A stretch of 64,000 nt of DNA. It comes from Sipunculus nudus. Its lineage: Eukaryota; Annelida; Sipuncula; Golfingiida; Sipunculidae. Below are positions 28,901 to 43,900 of this stretch, one piece after another; the stretch's first letter is position 1; every line of letters begins with the position of its first letter. The translations under genes and the position numbers were made by a program. The notes beneath the pieces are model-generated. The model worked only from the letters and a program-made list of their open reading frames with translations. It did no database searches and was not told where the DNA came from. The stretch covers positions 64,581,953 to 64,645,952 of the forward strand of contig CM049311.1 of the NCBI GenBank assembly GCA_026874595.1. The letters are read 5' to 3'.

Positions 28901-31900
28901 CCTTTTTTTACCACTGTATATATATGTACAGGGTCAGTAATCTAGCTATATCATGTCAGCTATTGATCCTTTTTTTACCACTGTATATATATGTACAGGG
29001 TCAGTACTCTAGCTATATCATTTCAGCTATTGATCCTTTTCTTACCACTGTATATATATGTACAGGGTCAGTACTCTAACTATATCATGTGTGCTATTGA
29101 TCCTTTTTTTATCACTGTATATATATGTACAGGGTCAGTACTCTAGCTATATCATGTCAGCTATTGATCCTTTTCTTACCACTGTATATATATGTACAGG
29201 GTCAGTACTCTAGCTATATCATTTCAGCTATTGATCCTTTTCTTACCACTGTATATATATATGTACAGGGTCAGTACTCTAGCTATATCATGTCAGCTAT
29301 TGATCCTTTTCTTACCACTGTATATATATGTACAGGGTCAGTACTCCAGCTATATCATGTCAGCTATTGATCCTTTTCTTACCACTGTATATATATATGT
29401 ACAGGGTCAGTACTCTAGCTATATCATGTCAGCTATTGATCCTTTTCTTACCACTGTATAAATAAATGTACAGGGTCAGTACTCTAGCTATATCATGTCA
29501 GCTATTGATCCTTTTCTTACCACTGTATATATATGTACAGGGTCAGTACTCTAGCTATATCATGTCAGCTATTGATCCTTTTCTTACCACTGTATATATA
29601 TGTACAGGGTCAGTACTCTAGCTATATCATGTGTGCTATTGATCCTTTTTTTACCACTGTATATATATGTACAGGGTCAGTAATCTAGCTATATCATGTC
29701 AGCTATTGATCCTTTTCTTACCACTGTATATATATGTACAGGGTCAGTACTCTAGCTATATCATTTCAGCTATTGACACTATGAGAGCACTTTGGCCACA
29801 GGCGGAAATTCTGTGGTAGTTTTGGTCACTGGCGGCCACAGCTAATCAGCTGGTCATTTGCTGTGGTACCCAGTGACCATACTGTTCACTCACAGTCACA
29901 GGTTATCACCCAATTCCCTTAATGACCTCTGCCTAATGACTTAATAGCCTGTGTGGCCAGAAGTGACCAGAACATATAACCAGTGACCACTTAAAAAATA
30001 ATCAAGACAGGTCTTGAGTGTATGATTACAGTAGTGGTAGGGGGTGACCCTTTTTTTGAAATGATTGACAGGGAGTGACTGTCTGTGGTCAGTAGTGACT
30101 GCCAGTGGCCAGTCCTGCTGCTGTCCTCAGTTAAATTTATTCTGGTGGTCCTTTATTTCAGAGTTTCATGCTGTATCCTGTTTATCAAACTGTTATCATA
30201 CTTGTCAATCAGTTGTATGATAGCATCACAAAGTGTTTTCACACTAGCAAGTGTCATTATTTTCATTATTGTTAAAATAAAATGGTGAAATGTATAATAT
30301 ATTGTAATATTCTGGGGTTATATAAAGTCTCTGAACAATGTCACAAATTTTAGCAGGAAATTAAGTCACAGATTTGTGTAGGAAAACAGACACAAATTGA
30401 ACTGGAGAAAATACCCCATAAATTCTCACTTTTCATTTTATCTGGAATTTGAGCATTGCAGCTTTAAAAAAGTTACTTGAATTTTAAACGAAAAGTTTTA
30501 TTTTAAATGACTAATTTATGCTGAATTGGAATTCATAGCTAGATGTAACCCCCGCCCACAACTGAGTGATATGATAATAAGGTTAAGGGAAAAATGGAAA
30601 TTAAAAATTAGTTGCAGATTTGTGACCTAGGGCTAATATGAATATATAGAAATATACATGTCAACCCCTGTAAACACCCCGGGGGGGGGGGGGGGGGGGG
30701 GGGGGGCTTTATGAACACTTTAATATGTACGGTATCTTCTGCCTCAGATGATGGTTCCATATCAAAGAGTACTTGTCTGTTGCAAGTCCCTAAGTAAATG
30801 GAATGGACTTCTTATTTATAATTTTTGTTATAGTTTAGTGGTGAATTTTCAAAACTTGTAAATCAACAGTGAAATATAAAAAATGCTATTTAAGAATAAG
30901 ATGTATTTTTTGCTCTACTCAAATTGTGACTTTTTCCCTACACAGTCCTGTGAACCTCTTGACCAAAGTTTGTGACTTTTCTGTGAGTTTATTTATTACC
31001 CAAAACTGTGACTTTTTTTCTGGCCACCACTTCAGTCATAGTCAACATTTTTTTTTTTGAGTTCACAAAACAAAAATTTGTCTACTTACATGTTAAGGAA
31101 AGTGATATGAATATATGGCATAACAATTTATACAACAAATGGAATGACCATGTCAATTCAAGATTTTAAAATAACAATTTAAGAAACTAGTACATATTGC
31201 TGAAAGATGCGAAATTTCACATAAAATCAATCTAAGTATATATATTCATGCAGTTTCTCAATATTTAATACATAATAATTAACAATAATTTGCTATGCCT
31301 GCACAGCTGAACTTGGATTTACCTATAGAATGAATAGAAATTTTGGCTTCATCATATACACAAATCTAATGGTTATTTTGAGACTAACAGTAGTGTAGAA
31401 GTTGTGTCAAGAGTATCAGCAAACTTTGGTGTCAGATATTTTAAAGTTGATCATCAAATAGAAATAACAAATTTAAGATATTTCCTTGTATTCTTATAAA
31501 GATGGGTTCAAATATGATTATAACAGTTAAGATAGTTCTGTTAACTGGTCTGTATTGAGTAAATAATTATACAGAACCCCAATTTCTAAATAGCCCTACC
31601 ATGGATATATTTTATTTTGCCATGTATGTTGGTCTGAACTACTGTATTATGCCAGCGACATTAACCTTTCATTTTTTTCTTTCCTGGCTTCATGGGTGTT
31701 TTGAGACTGGCATATCCCAGGCAAAAATTCCATCTAGTCATACTGCAGTATTTACAGTTCACCTGTAGTTTTACTCTTGTTTATCTTTTATTAAAAAAAC
31801 TAGTTTTACCCTTGTTTATCTTTTATTAAAAACAATACCTGTATGCAACAGCAGTAGTATTTCACCTGATATTTCTGTCTTACTGGAGAACTGCAGTTAA

Positions 31901-34900
31901 CATTAGGTAACTAGAAATCTGCATTCTAAAGAATACGAGCCACTCCCACATTTGGGGTCCCTATTGTGCGATGCTCCTAAAACAATGTATGCATTCACTT
32001 TTTTGGCCCTTTTCCCCATTTCATTCATGCATATGTGTCTGTACATTTGTGAATATTCCTTGCTGACATTCCTGAATCTGATCATGCACTGGATCAACAC
32101 TAAACTCTAAATGTACCTTCATTGGTCAATTTTACTGCCCTGAAAATTCAGCATGAGATACAATGATTTTGTGGGTTATATTGTGAACAAACACACAAAC
32201 ATAACACAGATGGGGATGAACGCATACCTTCCTGGTGGAGGCAACTAGTTCAAGAACATTTTACCAGAGAAGGATTAGTTCAATTAAAGTAATAACCTTA
32301 AAAGTTAAATAAAGAAAAAATATAAAAATAAACTGACACATGTTTCAAGTTTTCTCCTGATCTTCCTACTAACTGAATATAAAATGTGTGATATAATATC
32401 ATAGATTTTCTTGACTAGATGCAGTAGATGAAACTGTATAGTCAATGATAATCTCTTTTGTTCGTCATATTAGTATTTTTGTTATTTTAGTTTCATATAA
32501 AACTTTTATCACTGAATTTTGTTTATGTTATATTTTACCATTTACACATTTTTTTATACAAGTACAAGAGCAAATAATAAAAGCAAACAATTGTGATCTT
32601 ATAATGATAATTATGACTTTGCCCAAGGATTTGTTCTGATTCAAGTTGCATTTTAGGGATGGGTTTCTGTTAGCTATGCCGTTATTTTTATACTTGGCAA
32701 AAAAATGGCTCTCCAAGGTTTAAGATGAATAACACAACCTGCAGTGGTTAAAACCTAGTGGTTACTCCTACAATTTCTACATTAGTTTGTGTCAATCCTG
32801 ATATACACCCATGACCCTTGTAACCTAAAGACACACTAATATACAGACCCAAACCAGCAGTGATGTAGCAGGGTTTCCTTTGCTGACAATCTCATACATT
32901 GCATAACAGGCCAGGCCCAGAGCCTGAGCTTGTCATCCGTATAATTAGTTACAGGGCTCCCAGGGGAAGATAAAATGGTCATTTATCTGTCATCTGTGTC
33001 TTGCACAGACTGACACAGTCCCACCACCCCACAGTATACTAAATGCAGGCAGCTCCTTTCCAAGTTGTAATCTTGATATGTCCATGCCTCGCAGGGATGT
33101 GTCACACTGACAGATCAGTGGGTTAGAAACCAAGTTCAAAACATAGGAAATCTGACACATGAAAATAGCCAAAAAGACCATACATGTTAACACATTTTCA
33201 TTTTGATAATTACTTGTGATGTTTTAATATTTTTTTTATATTATATTAACCCTTAAGCAATGCATATGAGAGAGGTTCTTTTCGTATTAAATAAATAAAT
33301 ATTAAAATCTAGCAAATATAAGGATCTTCTTCATATTTTTACTCTGGAATTTGCTACACATTTTGAACTTTAATATTTCTTCAGTTGTGTGTTGAATGTG
33401 GCATCACATATATTTTTATTTTTAGCATGTTAAATAGTGCATATGTAACGGTCAGAAACCATTAATTTATTTGTTTATTGATGATCATGACCCATGACCT
33501 TGCACTGTTTCATAAAACTGAAACTACTTCAGTTTGAAATGCCGCTCCATCATCATGCAAAGTTTAAACAAATCAGGCCAGTTATTATTAAACATTCAGA
33601 CACAAGACCTGGTTTCCCAATTATGGTAGCTGTGCATATTTAACATTCATAGCTTGGTGCCAGGAAAAAGCCAACCCAGTATATGTATATATACAGTGAA
33701 ACCCTGTTGTGACAAATTTGAAGGGACCCTTAGAAACTTCAACACATCTGAGGTTCAACACAAGTGGGTTTTATTTGGTAATAATTTAACTAGAGTTGTG
33801 CCCAGACCTAAATTCAGAGCATGCCTACATACCTGACAGGACCAATTCCTGATTAGTCTTGACCAATAGCCGATTGGTCGAGATCAGGTCCCGATTGCGG
33901 TTTAGGCTGGACCAAATCCCGATCAGGATCAGGTCTGGAACAATTCTCAAATGATCTAGACTAAATCCTGATTGGGATTCAGTCTTGCCTAAACCCCCGA
34001 TTGGAATCTGGTCTGGACCAATTCCTGATTGAGATTCTAATTGGCAAACTAAGGCAAGCTTTTCTTGTAAACAATGTAATTCCATAAGGTTGAGACATGA
34101 AAATAATAATTAGATCTGGTCTGGACCAATCAGCAATTGGTTCAGACTAGATCCTGTTCGAGATTTCATCCAGGCTAAACTACGGTTGGGAATTGGTCTG
34201 GACCAATCGCCCCTTGCCATATATATATTTATAAATATTTTTTCTGTAATAAATGGTTATTCATAGATATGTCTGTATTTGCTTTACCCAAAACAAGTCA
34301 AAATTAAAATATATATATATTTAGTTACAAAGACAAATTGCTCGGGGAAAATATTAGACTGATTCAGGATTCAAACCCATATCAATGGTGCACATATCCG
34401 GTGTTCCAACCAATTCGCTAGAAAAACAAGCTTCTCTTGTGAAACAGTTTGGTCTGCTTTTATGTAACCCGTAATAATATATGTTATTTTTGATTAAATA
34501 TATACATAAGCAATATCAATGTATACTTTACATTATTACATGACCTACACTAAGAAAGTTGTGAAAAAAAACAAATAATCATTTACTGAAATTACAAATA
34601 AATCAATGTTTTGATCATTTATTATTCATGATAATTATGATGCATATATTGCTGAAATTTATATTGCTGATATCAAGTGACTTAATTGTGGATATATACA
34701 ATATTCTTACAGTGTTACAGTGCATTGTAACAGGCTTTACTTATGATTAATAAATTTTCAGATTTGAAATGTAGCCATACATTTACTTAAACAAGGGACC
34801 CATGGGTCACGGTGCTCAGCTAAAGTTTGAAGGACAAAGGACCATGACTATAACTCAGATGACTTCTAGTCAGCTGAGCTAAAAATAATCTTAATGAAAT

Positions 34901-37900
34901 AAATTATTTTCCTAAGTAATTAAAATGAGCACGTTATTGTTTGGATAAGCAAACAGAAAACATGTTTACTTCCTAATTTACAAATTTTCAAATTTTAGAC
35001 ATGGTAATCCAATGCAACATTCTGTTATTAATAGCAGCAATTATCATTCTTGTCTCTGATGTTCATTATGTATGTTATCTGTCAGATGACCTGACTTTTC
35101 AAGCCTAACATAAAACTCCCATCTGGTTGCATGTTGCCTATTCAGATACAAGGACCATTCCTTTGTTTTTATTATGCTATCATTTAAAATAATTCTTCAG
35201 ACCTTCAAATATTCTGGCTGAATCAGTCTTATGTGATTACTTAAACAGCTGTGAAGATTATCCTGAGAAATATCAAAGCCTCAAAACCGATTTGTAGTTG
35301 CCATTTAAAGTCCTGAATCCCAGCTAGACCTTGCTTGTCAAATAAATTTCTGTTTCAATAACGTTTCTTTGCTAAGTAAAGAATAGAAATTCACTGTGAG
35401 CATTCTATTATAGATGTACAATGCCTAGAACAAATATTTATATCAGAGTATTTTAAATATATGTCACAGAAGGTATTATATTTGATGATTTTAGCTGAGC
35501 TGACCATAAGTCATATGAGCTATATATATAGTCATGGTGATTTGTCCTTCGGACTCAGTCTGTCCTAATGGTCATCAGTCCATTAACAGGGCAAGTTTTA
35601 AATCATTTGACCTGCAAAACTAAAAATTGTCAGATATCCCTAAGTTCTACTACCAAACCTCAAACTGGGTCACTGCGACTTCAAACCTTTGTTACACATC
35701 TTTTACAACATTTATTTCAGTTAATAAATTAAAGGTGTATTATTATATGTCAGCTAATCTCTACTATCTTTTTTCTTCTGTTATTGACAGGGGTTCATAC
35801 AATCCCATGGTTATTTTATGCATATATTACTGCCACATTGCTGAAATAATGATAATTCTATAAATATTTGCTCATGAGAGATTCCCGCATCTTTAATACA
35901 TATATATAGTAAATAAAAGTGAACAGTAATTGTTCAGAAAATACATATTTAGTATGTGACTATCACTGGTTAGCAGGGCCATTTCCTCTTAGCTTTTCAA
36001 ATACTAATATAGGTATAATATATATATAATTTTCCAAAGTTCAGCTGAGCATAGTGGCCCATGGGTCCCTAGTTTTAATTTTGTGAAAGGCATACATCAT
36101 AATCTATCATTTACTATTAACACTTAACAAGGGCCCAAGGACCCAAAGCTCACCTGAAAAATTTTCCCATAAGATTATGCTGGAAAAACTAGAAATATTA
36201 TATTTTATATATAAATCTACTTAAAATATAGGGGTACACATTTCAACTGCAAATGCAATACCTTCATAGTATATTCCTATAGAAAACTGGGACATACGGT
36301 ACCACATAAATTTCTTATAACAGGGAGCAGTTTGCAAATTTTACATGTCTGCTACTACCTGGTATTGGGCATGAAGCTGCTGTAATTTTTTTAATATTGC
36401 AAATCATGCTATGTTGTAATTTTATTAACATGCCCATGACAGTTTTTAGAATTTAATGGACTGACTCTGATAAAAACTTTTTATGATTCACAGAAGTATA
36501 ATTGAGCATACATGATCAATACACTTTAATGTCTGTAATGTTGTGCACAATATTGACTGTACACAAGCTGAACACACTTCAATGACTTCTAATTCAAGAT
36601 CTGAAAGTTAACAAGAGCCCTAAAAAAATCATATTTAATGCAGTTTGCGAACAAAAGTTGTATTTAAAATGCAAGCCCATGTTTAAAATTGATGGAGAAA
36701 AAAAAAAAAAACAACTGCATCAACAAAGGACTTAATAATAAAGTCTGAGTACTGTTTTAGAAATGTTCCAGCATATCTATTAAGATACAGAAGACCCAGC
36801 TCTGGTCATTATTTTATTTATCAAAAAAATATTCCATCCTTGTTTTTTTTTTTTGGATATTCACTTTTTATATTAATATGTTCATGGCAAGTTTTGACAT
36901 TTATTTTGAATTTATATTCACTGAAATTTACAAGAACAAAGTATATGATGAATTAACCAGCGATTTTTAAAACAAAATAATTAAATCATGATACAACTGC
37001 AGTGATATTTAATACAGGGAAAGGGGGAGTGGTATAGTTAGTTTCTCTCATTAAGTTTTAAGCCGGGGGGGGGGGGGGGGGGATAAAGGGGGAGGGAAGG
37101 GATTCCTTTGCCTCCTCAAGAAATTTTTCTCAGAGCCCATGCATGATCAATTCAAGCTGTCAAGCAGGCCTGGTAGCAAGGTGGCCTACATTTATTCAAA
37201 CACAGGCTTGCAGGGTCCAGTAAACCCGTGACCAGCACTGGACACTAATGGTTTTATCAGTGTTCTGGTGCAGGCCAGTAATACCCACTAGTGAGCTGGT
37301 CAAATTAGAAAATAATGAGTGTCATGGGAGCAGTTACAAATATTCAACAGGACCAGAGTATAGCCAAGAAAACTTGGCTCCTGGTAAAGAGAGAGTGTTC
37401 AACACTATCTGACACTCTAAAGTTTGACAGCAATCTATAACAATTCTTATAAATTTAAGTCACTAGACAGCTTTAAGGTACTAATTAGGTTTCTTGTGGA
37501 AAACCCCTTATGTATGTTACCTTCTGCATTCCATTCTAAATTCAAAGTGGATAAAATAAAAAAAAGTCTATAAACTTAAGCATATTTAGATGCTCCTGCA
37601 TTTATAAATACATTAGCTTATAAGATAAATAATTCCATTAGTTTTTTTCTAAATGTTTGAGTTATTCCAATCTGGTTGCTCCTAGCCTTTTCTCCAAAGT
37701 TTTCATAAGGTCGGTCAGTACGAACTACTTTGGAAGTGGTTTTGTTAGCAGGGTTTTAATTTTTGCACTTTTAGCGGGAGCTAGATTTGCACTGAATTAA
37801 GAACACGTTTTATTTCATACAACCTAGACAATATTAGACCCTCCTCCCAGCTTTGAAGTATGACAGAGTATTGTCAGCTCTGTTTGTTATTCACACATAG

Positions 37901-40900
37901 CAGGCTGCTTCTACTGAATAATCACAGTTGTTGTTTAGCAATACTACAACTTCCTCAGATGTGAAACAACTTGCCTGGGTGCAGTACCATGGCATCATCA
38001 AAAGTGATGAGGTAGGTTGTGCTAAAAACCTATGTTTTATATAATCATTTAAATATTGTAATAATCTGATTCAAAATGAATTACCTTAAGGTACTGATTT
38101 GCACAAAAAATTCAAATTCACTAATGCTGTAAAATGAAAAAAGTGCTAAAATTCAGACACACCAAATTAACCACTTCCACAGAATTTTTTTAAGTTATCA
38201 TCATGGAATTATGCAAATAAATTTAAAATCTCTCTGAGTGTCTATCCTGTTCAGTCAAAACACTGCCAAGCAAGCTTCACCCATACAACCGTTGATGATC
38301 GCAACTGCAGTCACAAGTGAATAGCAAATTTTCTTACATATGCCATACTTAAGGGAGACAAGGGACTCACAGCTGTAAAATACAGAAATCTCAAGGTTTT
38401 ATAATGTAGACTTTGCAAGGAGACGTGCAGGCTTTGGTGGGTTTCCTCAGAAGCCCAAAATAACCTTTAACAATGGGTTTATTTCAGCTTAGCCTCCTGG
38501 CCAGTGAGCCAATATTGAGTAGTAAGTTACGTTTCTCATCAAGACTTTTTTTTCATCTTATTATTTAAAGTGGTTATGATTTGTTCCTTTTTAACTGAAA
38601 CAAATATGAATGGTAACATCGCAGTAAGAGAAAAAGGTCAAGATCAAAATTGTGAGAAGACAATTTTTTTTATATTTTTTCAGTGAAAACAATCCTCTCC
38701 ATTCCATGAAATGTTGAATAAGTTTAAGTACAGAGATAGGAACCAGTTTCAGTTTAGAACTACTTAACAGTGCCATATCACATGCTTCCTCTCATTTAAT
38801 TTCTTGATGTTAACCAAGCCCAGTGACTACCGCACTTGCAGGTTTTGGGGGTTTAACCTTCCCCACTGCTGGGTCATATCCTTAATGCATGTGGCTGTGA
38901 GGCGCAGTTTCTGTGAAGGTGGGGTGATCCAGTCTGAAAACATGGGAGCAGATGAATGGTTGTGCTGACTGATTACCTGCAGGACAGGCACACCATGTGA
39001 TAATTTAGCTGATAAGCATCTCAGTCAAGCCACAGATGTATTATGTGTATGTATTCTTGTATTTATTTAGTATATTTAAATAAAAATAAACATTCAACTG
39101 CTAACATTTGTATTATCTTTTCTTTTTAACCCCCACAATTTTTATTGATTCTACAGTATGTTCATGTAATCTGTTTTTCTACACAAAAATGGAAAATTTC
39201 ATGTTAATTGTTAGTAAACTGAAATTTTTATTTTGTGAACTCCCAACAAAATTGTTTTCCATGACCATGACTTCAGTTATACCTTTAACCACTGTATGTG
39301 AACAATGCAGAAAATATTGACACTTAACCAGTGTCTCTCTCAGAACATTTTGTGATTCTATCATTCAACTGATTGTTTTTAATACTAGTATGATACCAGT
39401 TTGATAAACAGAAATAAGCAGGAAACTCAACCTTATTTATTTTGACCTTTTTTCCAAAAACTTTTTTGTGAAAGACTATATATATTTATATTTCCCCTTT
39501 TTTCAAGAATGATGAAAGTAATAACAGCTAGTGTCAAAACAATTGATGATGCTAACTGTTTGACAAGTAGGATACCAGTTTGATAAACAGGATACAGCAT
39601 GAAACTCTGAAATAAAGGACCACCAGAATAAATTTAACTGAGGACAGCAGCAGGACTGGCCATTAACAGTCACTACTGACCACAGACAGTCACCTCCTGT
39701 CAATCATTTCAAAACAAGGGTCACCCCCTACCACTACTGTAATCATCCACTCAAGACCTGTCTTGATTATTTTTTAAGTGGTCACTGGTTATCTGTTCTG
39801 GTCACTTCTGGCCACACAGGCTATTAAGTCATTAGGCAGAGGTCATTAAGGGAATTGGGTGATAACCTGTGACTGTGAGTGACCAGTATGGTCACTAGGT
39901 ACCACAGCAAATGACCAGCTGATTAGCTGTGGCTGTCAGTGACCAAAACTACCACAGAATTTCCGCCTGTGGCCAAAGTGCTCTCATAGTGTGATCCTTT
40001 TCTTACCACTGTATATATATGTACAGGGTCAGTACTCTAGCTATATCATGTCAGCTATTGATCCTTTTCTTACCACTGTATATATATGTACAGGGTCAGT
40101 ACTCTAGCTATATCATGTGTGCTATTGATCCTTTTTTTACCACTGTATATATATGTACAGGGTCAGTAATCTAGCTATATCATTTCAGCTATTGATCCTT
40201 TTCTTACCACTGTATATATATGTACAGGGTCAGTACTCTAGCTATATTATTTCAGCTATTGATCCTTTTCTTACCACTGTATAAATAAATGTACAGGGTC
40301 AGTACTCTAGCTATATCATGTCAGCTATTGATCCTTTTCTTACCACTGTATATATATGTACAGGGTCAGTACTCTAGCTATATCATGTCAGCTATTGATC
40401 CTTTTCTAACCACTGTATATATATGTACAGGGTCAGTACTCTAGCTATATCATGTGTGCTATTGATCCTTTTTTTACCACTGTATATATATGTACAGGGT
40501 CAGTAATCTAGCTATATCATGTCAGCTATTGATCCTTTTCTTACCACTGTATATATATGTACAGGGTCATTACTCCAGCTATATCATGTCAGCTATTGAT
40601 CCTTTTCTTTCCACTGTATATATATGTACAGGGTCAGTACTCTAGCTATATCATGTCAGCTATTGATCCTTTTCTTACCACTGTATAAATAAATGTACAG
40701 GGTCAGTACTCTAGCTATATCATGTCAGCTATTGATCCTTTTCTTACCACTGTATATATATGTACAGGGTCAGTACTCTAGCTATATCATGTCAGCTATT
40801 GATCCTTTTCTTACCACTGTATATATATGTACAGGGTCAGTACTCCAGCTATATTATTACAGCTATTGATCCTTTTCTTACCACTGTATATATATGTACA

Positions 40901-43900
40901 GGGTCAGTACTCCAGCTATATCATGTCAGCTATTGATCCTTTTCTTACCACTGTATATATATGTACAGGGTCAGTACTCCAGCTATATCATGTCAGCTAT
41001 TGATCCTTTTCTTACCACTGTATATATATGTACAGGGTCAGTACTCTAGCTATATCATGTCAGCTATTGATCCTTTTCTTACCACTGTATATATATGTAC
41101 AGGGTCAGTACTCTAGCTGTATCATGTCAGCTATTGATCCTTTTCTTACCACTGTATATATATGTACAGGGTCAGTACTCTAGCTATATCGTGTCAGCTA
41201 TTGATCCTTTTCTTACCACTGTATATATATGTACAGGGTCAGTACTCTAGCTATATCATGTCAGCTATTGATCCTTTTCTTACCACTGTATATATATGTA
41301 CAGGGTCAGTACTCTAGCTATATCATGTCAGCTATTGATCCTTTTCTTACCACTGTATATATATATGTACAGGGTCAGTACTTTAGCTATATCATGTCAG
41401 CTATTGATCCTTTTCTTACTAATGTATATATATGTACAGGGTCAGTACTCTAGCTATATCATGTCAGCTATTGATCCTTTTCTTACCACTGTATATATAT
41501 GTACAGGGTCAGTACTCTAGCTATATCATGTCAGCTATTGATTCTTTTCTTACCACTGTATATATATGTACAGGGTCAGTACTCTAGCTATATCATGTCA
41601 GCTGTTGATCCTTTTCTTACCACTGTATATATATGTACAGGGTCAGTACTCTAGCTATATCATGTCAGCTATTGATCCTTTTCTTACCACTGTATATATA
41701 TATGTACAGGGTCAGTACTTTAGCTATATCATGTCAGCTATTGATCCTTTTCTTACTAATGTATATATATGTACAGGGTCAGTACTCTAGCTATATCATG
41801 TCAGCTATTGATCCTTTTCTTACCACTGTATATATATGTACAGGGTCAGTACTCTAGCTATATCATGTCAGCTATTGATTCTTTTCTTACCACTGTATAT
41901 ATATGTACAGGGTCAGTACTCTAGCTATATCATGTCAGCTATTGATCCTTTTCTTACCACTGTATATATATGTACAGGGTCAGTACTCTAGCTATATCAT
42001 GTCAGCTATTGATCCTTTTCTTACCACTGTATATATATATGTACAGGGTCAGTACTTTAGCTATACCATGTCAGCTATTGATCCTTTTCTTACTAATGTA
42101 TATATATGTACAGGGTCAGTACTCTAGCTATATCATGTCAGCTATTGATCCTTTTCTTACCACTGTATATATATGTACAGGGTCAGTACTCTAGCTATAT
42201 CATGTCAGCTATTGATCCTTTTCTAACCACTTTATATATAAGTACAGGGTCAGTACTCTAGCTATATCATGTCAGCTATTGATCCTTTTCTTACCACTGT
42301 ATATATATGTACAGGGTCAGTACTCTAGCTATATCATGTGTGCTATTGATCCTTTTTTTACCACTGTATATATATGTACAGGGTCAGTAATCTAGCTATA
42401 TCATTTCAGCTATTGATCCTTTTCTTACCACTGTATATATATGTACAGGGTCAGTACTCTAGCTATATTATTTCAGCTATTGATCCTTTTCTTACCACTG
42501 TATAAATAAATGTACAGGGTCAGTACTCTAGCTATATCATGTCAGCTATTGATCCTTTTCTTACCACTGTATATATATGTACAGGGTCAGTACTCTAGCT
42601 ATATCATGTCAGCTATTGATCCTTTTCTAACCACTGTATATATATGTACAGGGTCAGTACTCTAGCTATATCATGTGTGCTATTGATCCTTTTTTTACCA
42701 CTGTATATATATGTACAGGGTCAGTAATCTAGCTATATCATGTCAGCTATTGATCCTTTTCTTACCACTGTATATATATGTACAGGGTCATTACTCCAGC
42801 TATATCATGTCAGCTATTGATCCTTTTCTTTCCACTGTATATATATGTACAGGGTCAGTACTCTAGCTATATCATGTCAGCTATTGATCCTTTTCTTACC
42901 ACTGTATAAATAAATGTACAGGGTCAGTACTCTAGCTATATCATGTCAGCTATTGATCCTTTTCTTACCACTGTATATATATGTACAGGGTCAGTACTCT
43001 AGCTATATCATGTCAGCTATTGATCCTTTTCTTACCACTGTATATATATGTACAGGGTCAGTACTCCAGCTATATTATTACAGCTATTGATCCTTTTCTT
43101 ACCACTGTATATATATGTACAGGGTCAGTACTCCAGCTATATCATGTCAGCTATTGATCCTTTTCTTACCACTGTATATATATGTACAGGGTCAGTACTC
43201 CAGCTATATCATGTCAGCTATTGATCCTTTTCTTACCACTGTATATATATGTACAGGGTCAGTACTCTAGCTATATCATGTCAGCTATTGATCCTTTTCT
43301 TACCACTGTATATATATGTACAGGGTCAGTACTCTAGCTGTATCATGTCAGCTATTGATCCTTTTCTTACCACTGTATATATATGTACAGGGTCAGTACT
43401 CTAGCTATATCGTGTCAGCTATTGATCCTTTTCTTACCACTGTATATATATGTACAGGGTCAGTACTCTAGCTATATCATGTCAGCTATTGATCCTTTTC
43501 TTACCACTGTATATATATGTACAGGGTCAGTACTCTAGCTATATCATGTCAGCTATTGATCCTTTTCTTACCACTGTATATATATATGTACAGGGTCAGT
43601 ACTTTAGCTATATCATGTCAGCTATTGATCCTTTTCTTACTAATGTATATATATGTACAGGGTCAGTACTCTAGCTATATCATGTCAGCTATTGATCCTT
43701 TTCTTACCACTGTATATATATGTACAGGGTCAGTACTCTAGCTATATCATGTCAGCTATTGATTCTTTTCTTACCACTGTATATATATGTACAGGGTCAG
43801 TACTCTAGCTATATCATGTCAGCTGTTGATCCTTTTCTTACCACTGTATATATATGTACAGGGTCAGTACTCTAGCTATATCATGTCAGCTATTGATCCT

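Larger units (their letters stand above)
29774..39994. mobile_element. 10.2-kb CACTA/EnSpm-like DNA transposon (non-autonomous), with TGA target duplication
   Basis: The element proper is 29777-39991. Both ends read CACTATGAGAGCACTTTGGC inward and stay inverted-complementary for roughly 480 bp (left to about 30265, right from about 39510). TGA flanks both sides (29774-29776 and 39992-39994), and removing the element restores an intact array unit (AGCTATTGATCC). Subterminal GTCACTGG/CAGTGACC motifs recur in both orientations, as known for CACTA elements. CACTA termini plus 3-bp target duplication place it in that superfamily by pattern. I see no transposase frame; the longest internal frames are about 60-86 codons. 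Nested repeats lie inside. Confidence 0.8.

Noticed and set aside
34325-34440. Functional tRNA gene on the minus strand
   Set aside because: A and B box-like motifs are present, but acceptor and anticodon stems do not form. More likely a SINE head.
29777-39991. Transposase gene inside the CACTA-like element
   Set aside because: The longest frames are under about 90 codons, lack recognisable motifs, and are not linked by obvious splice sites.
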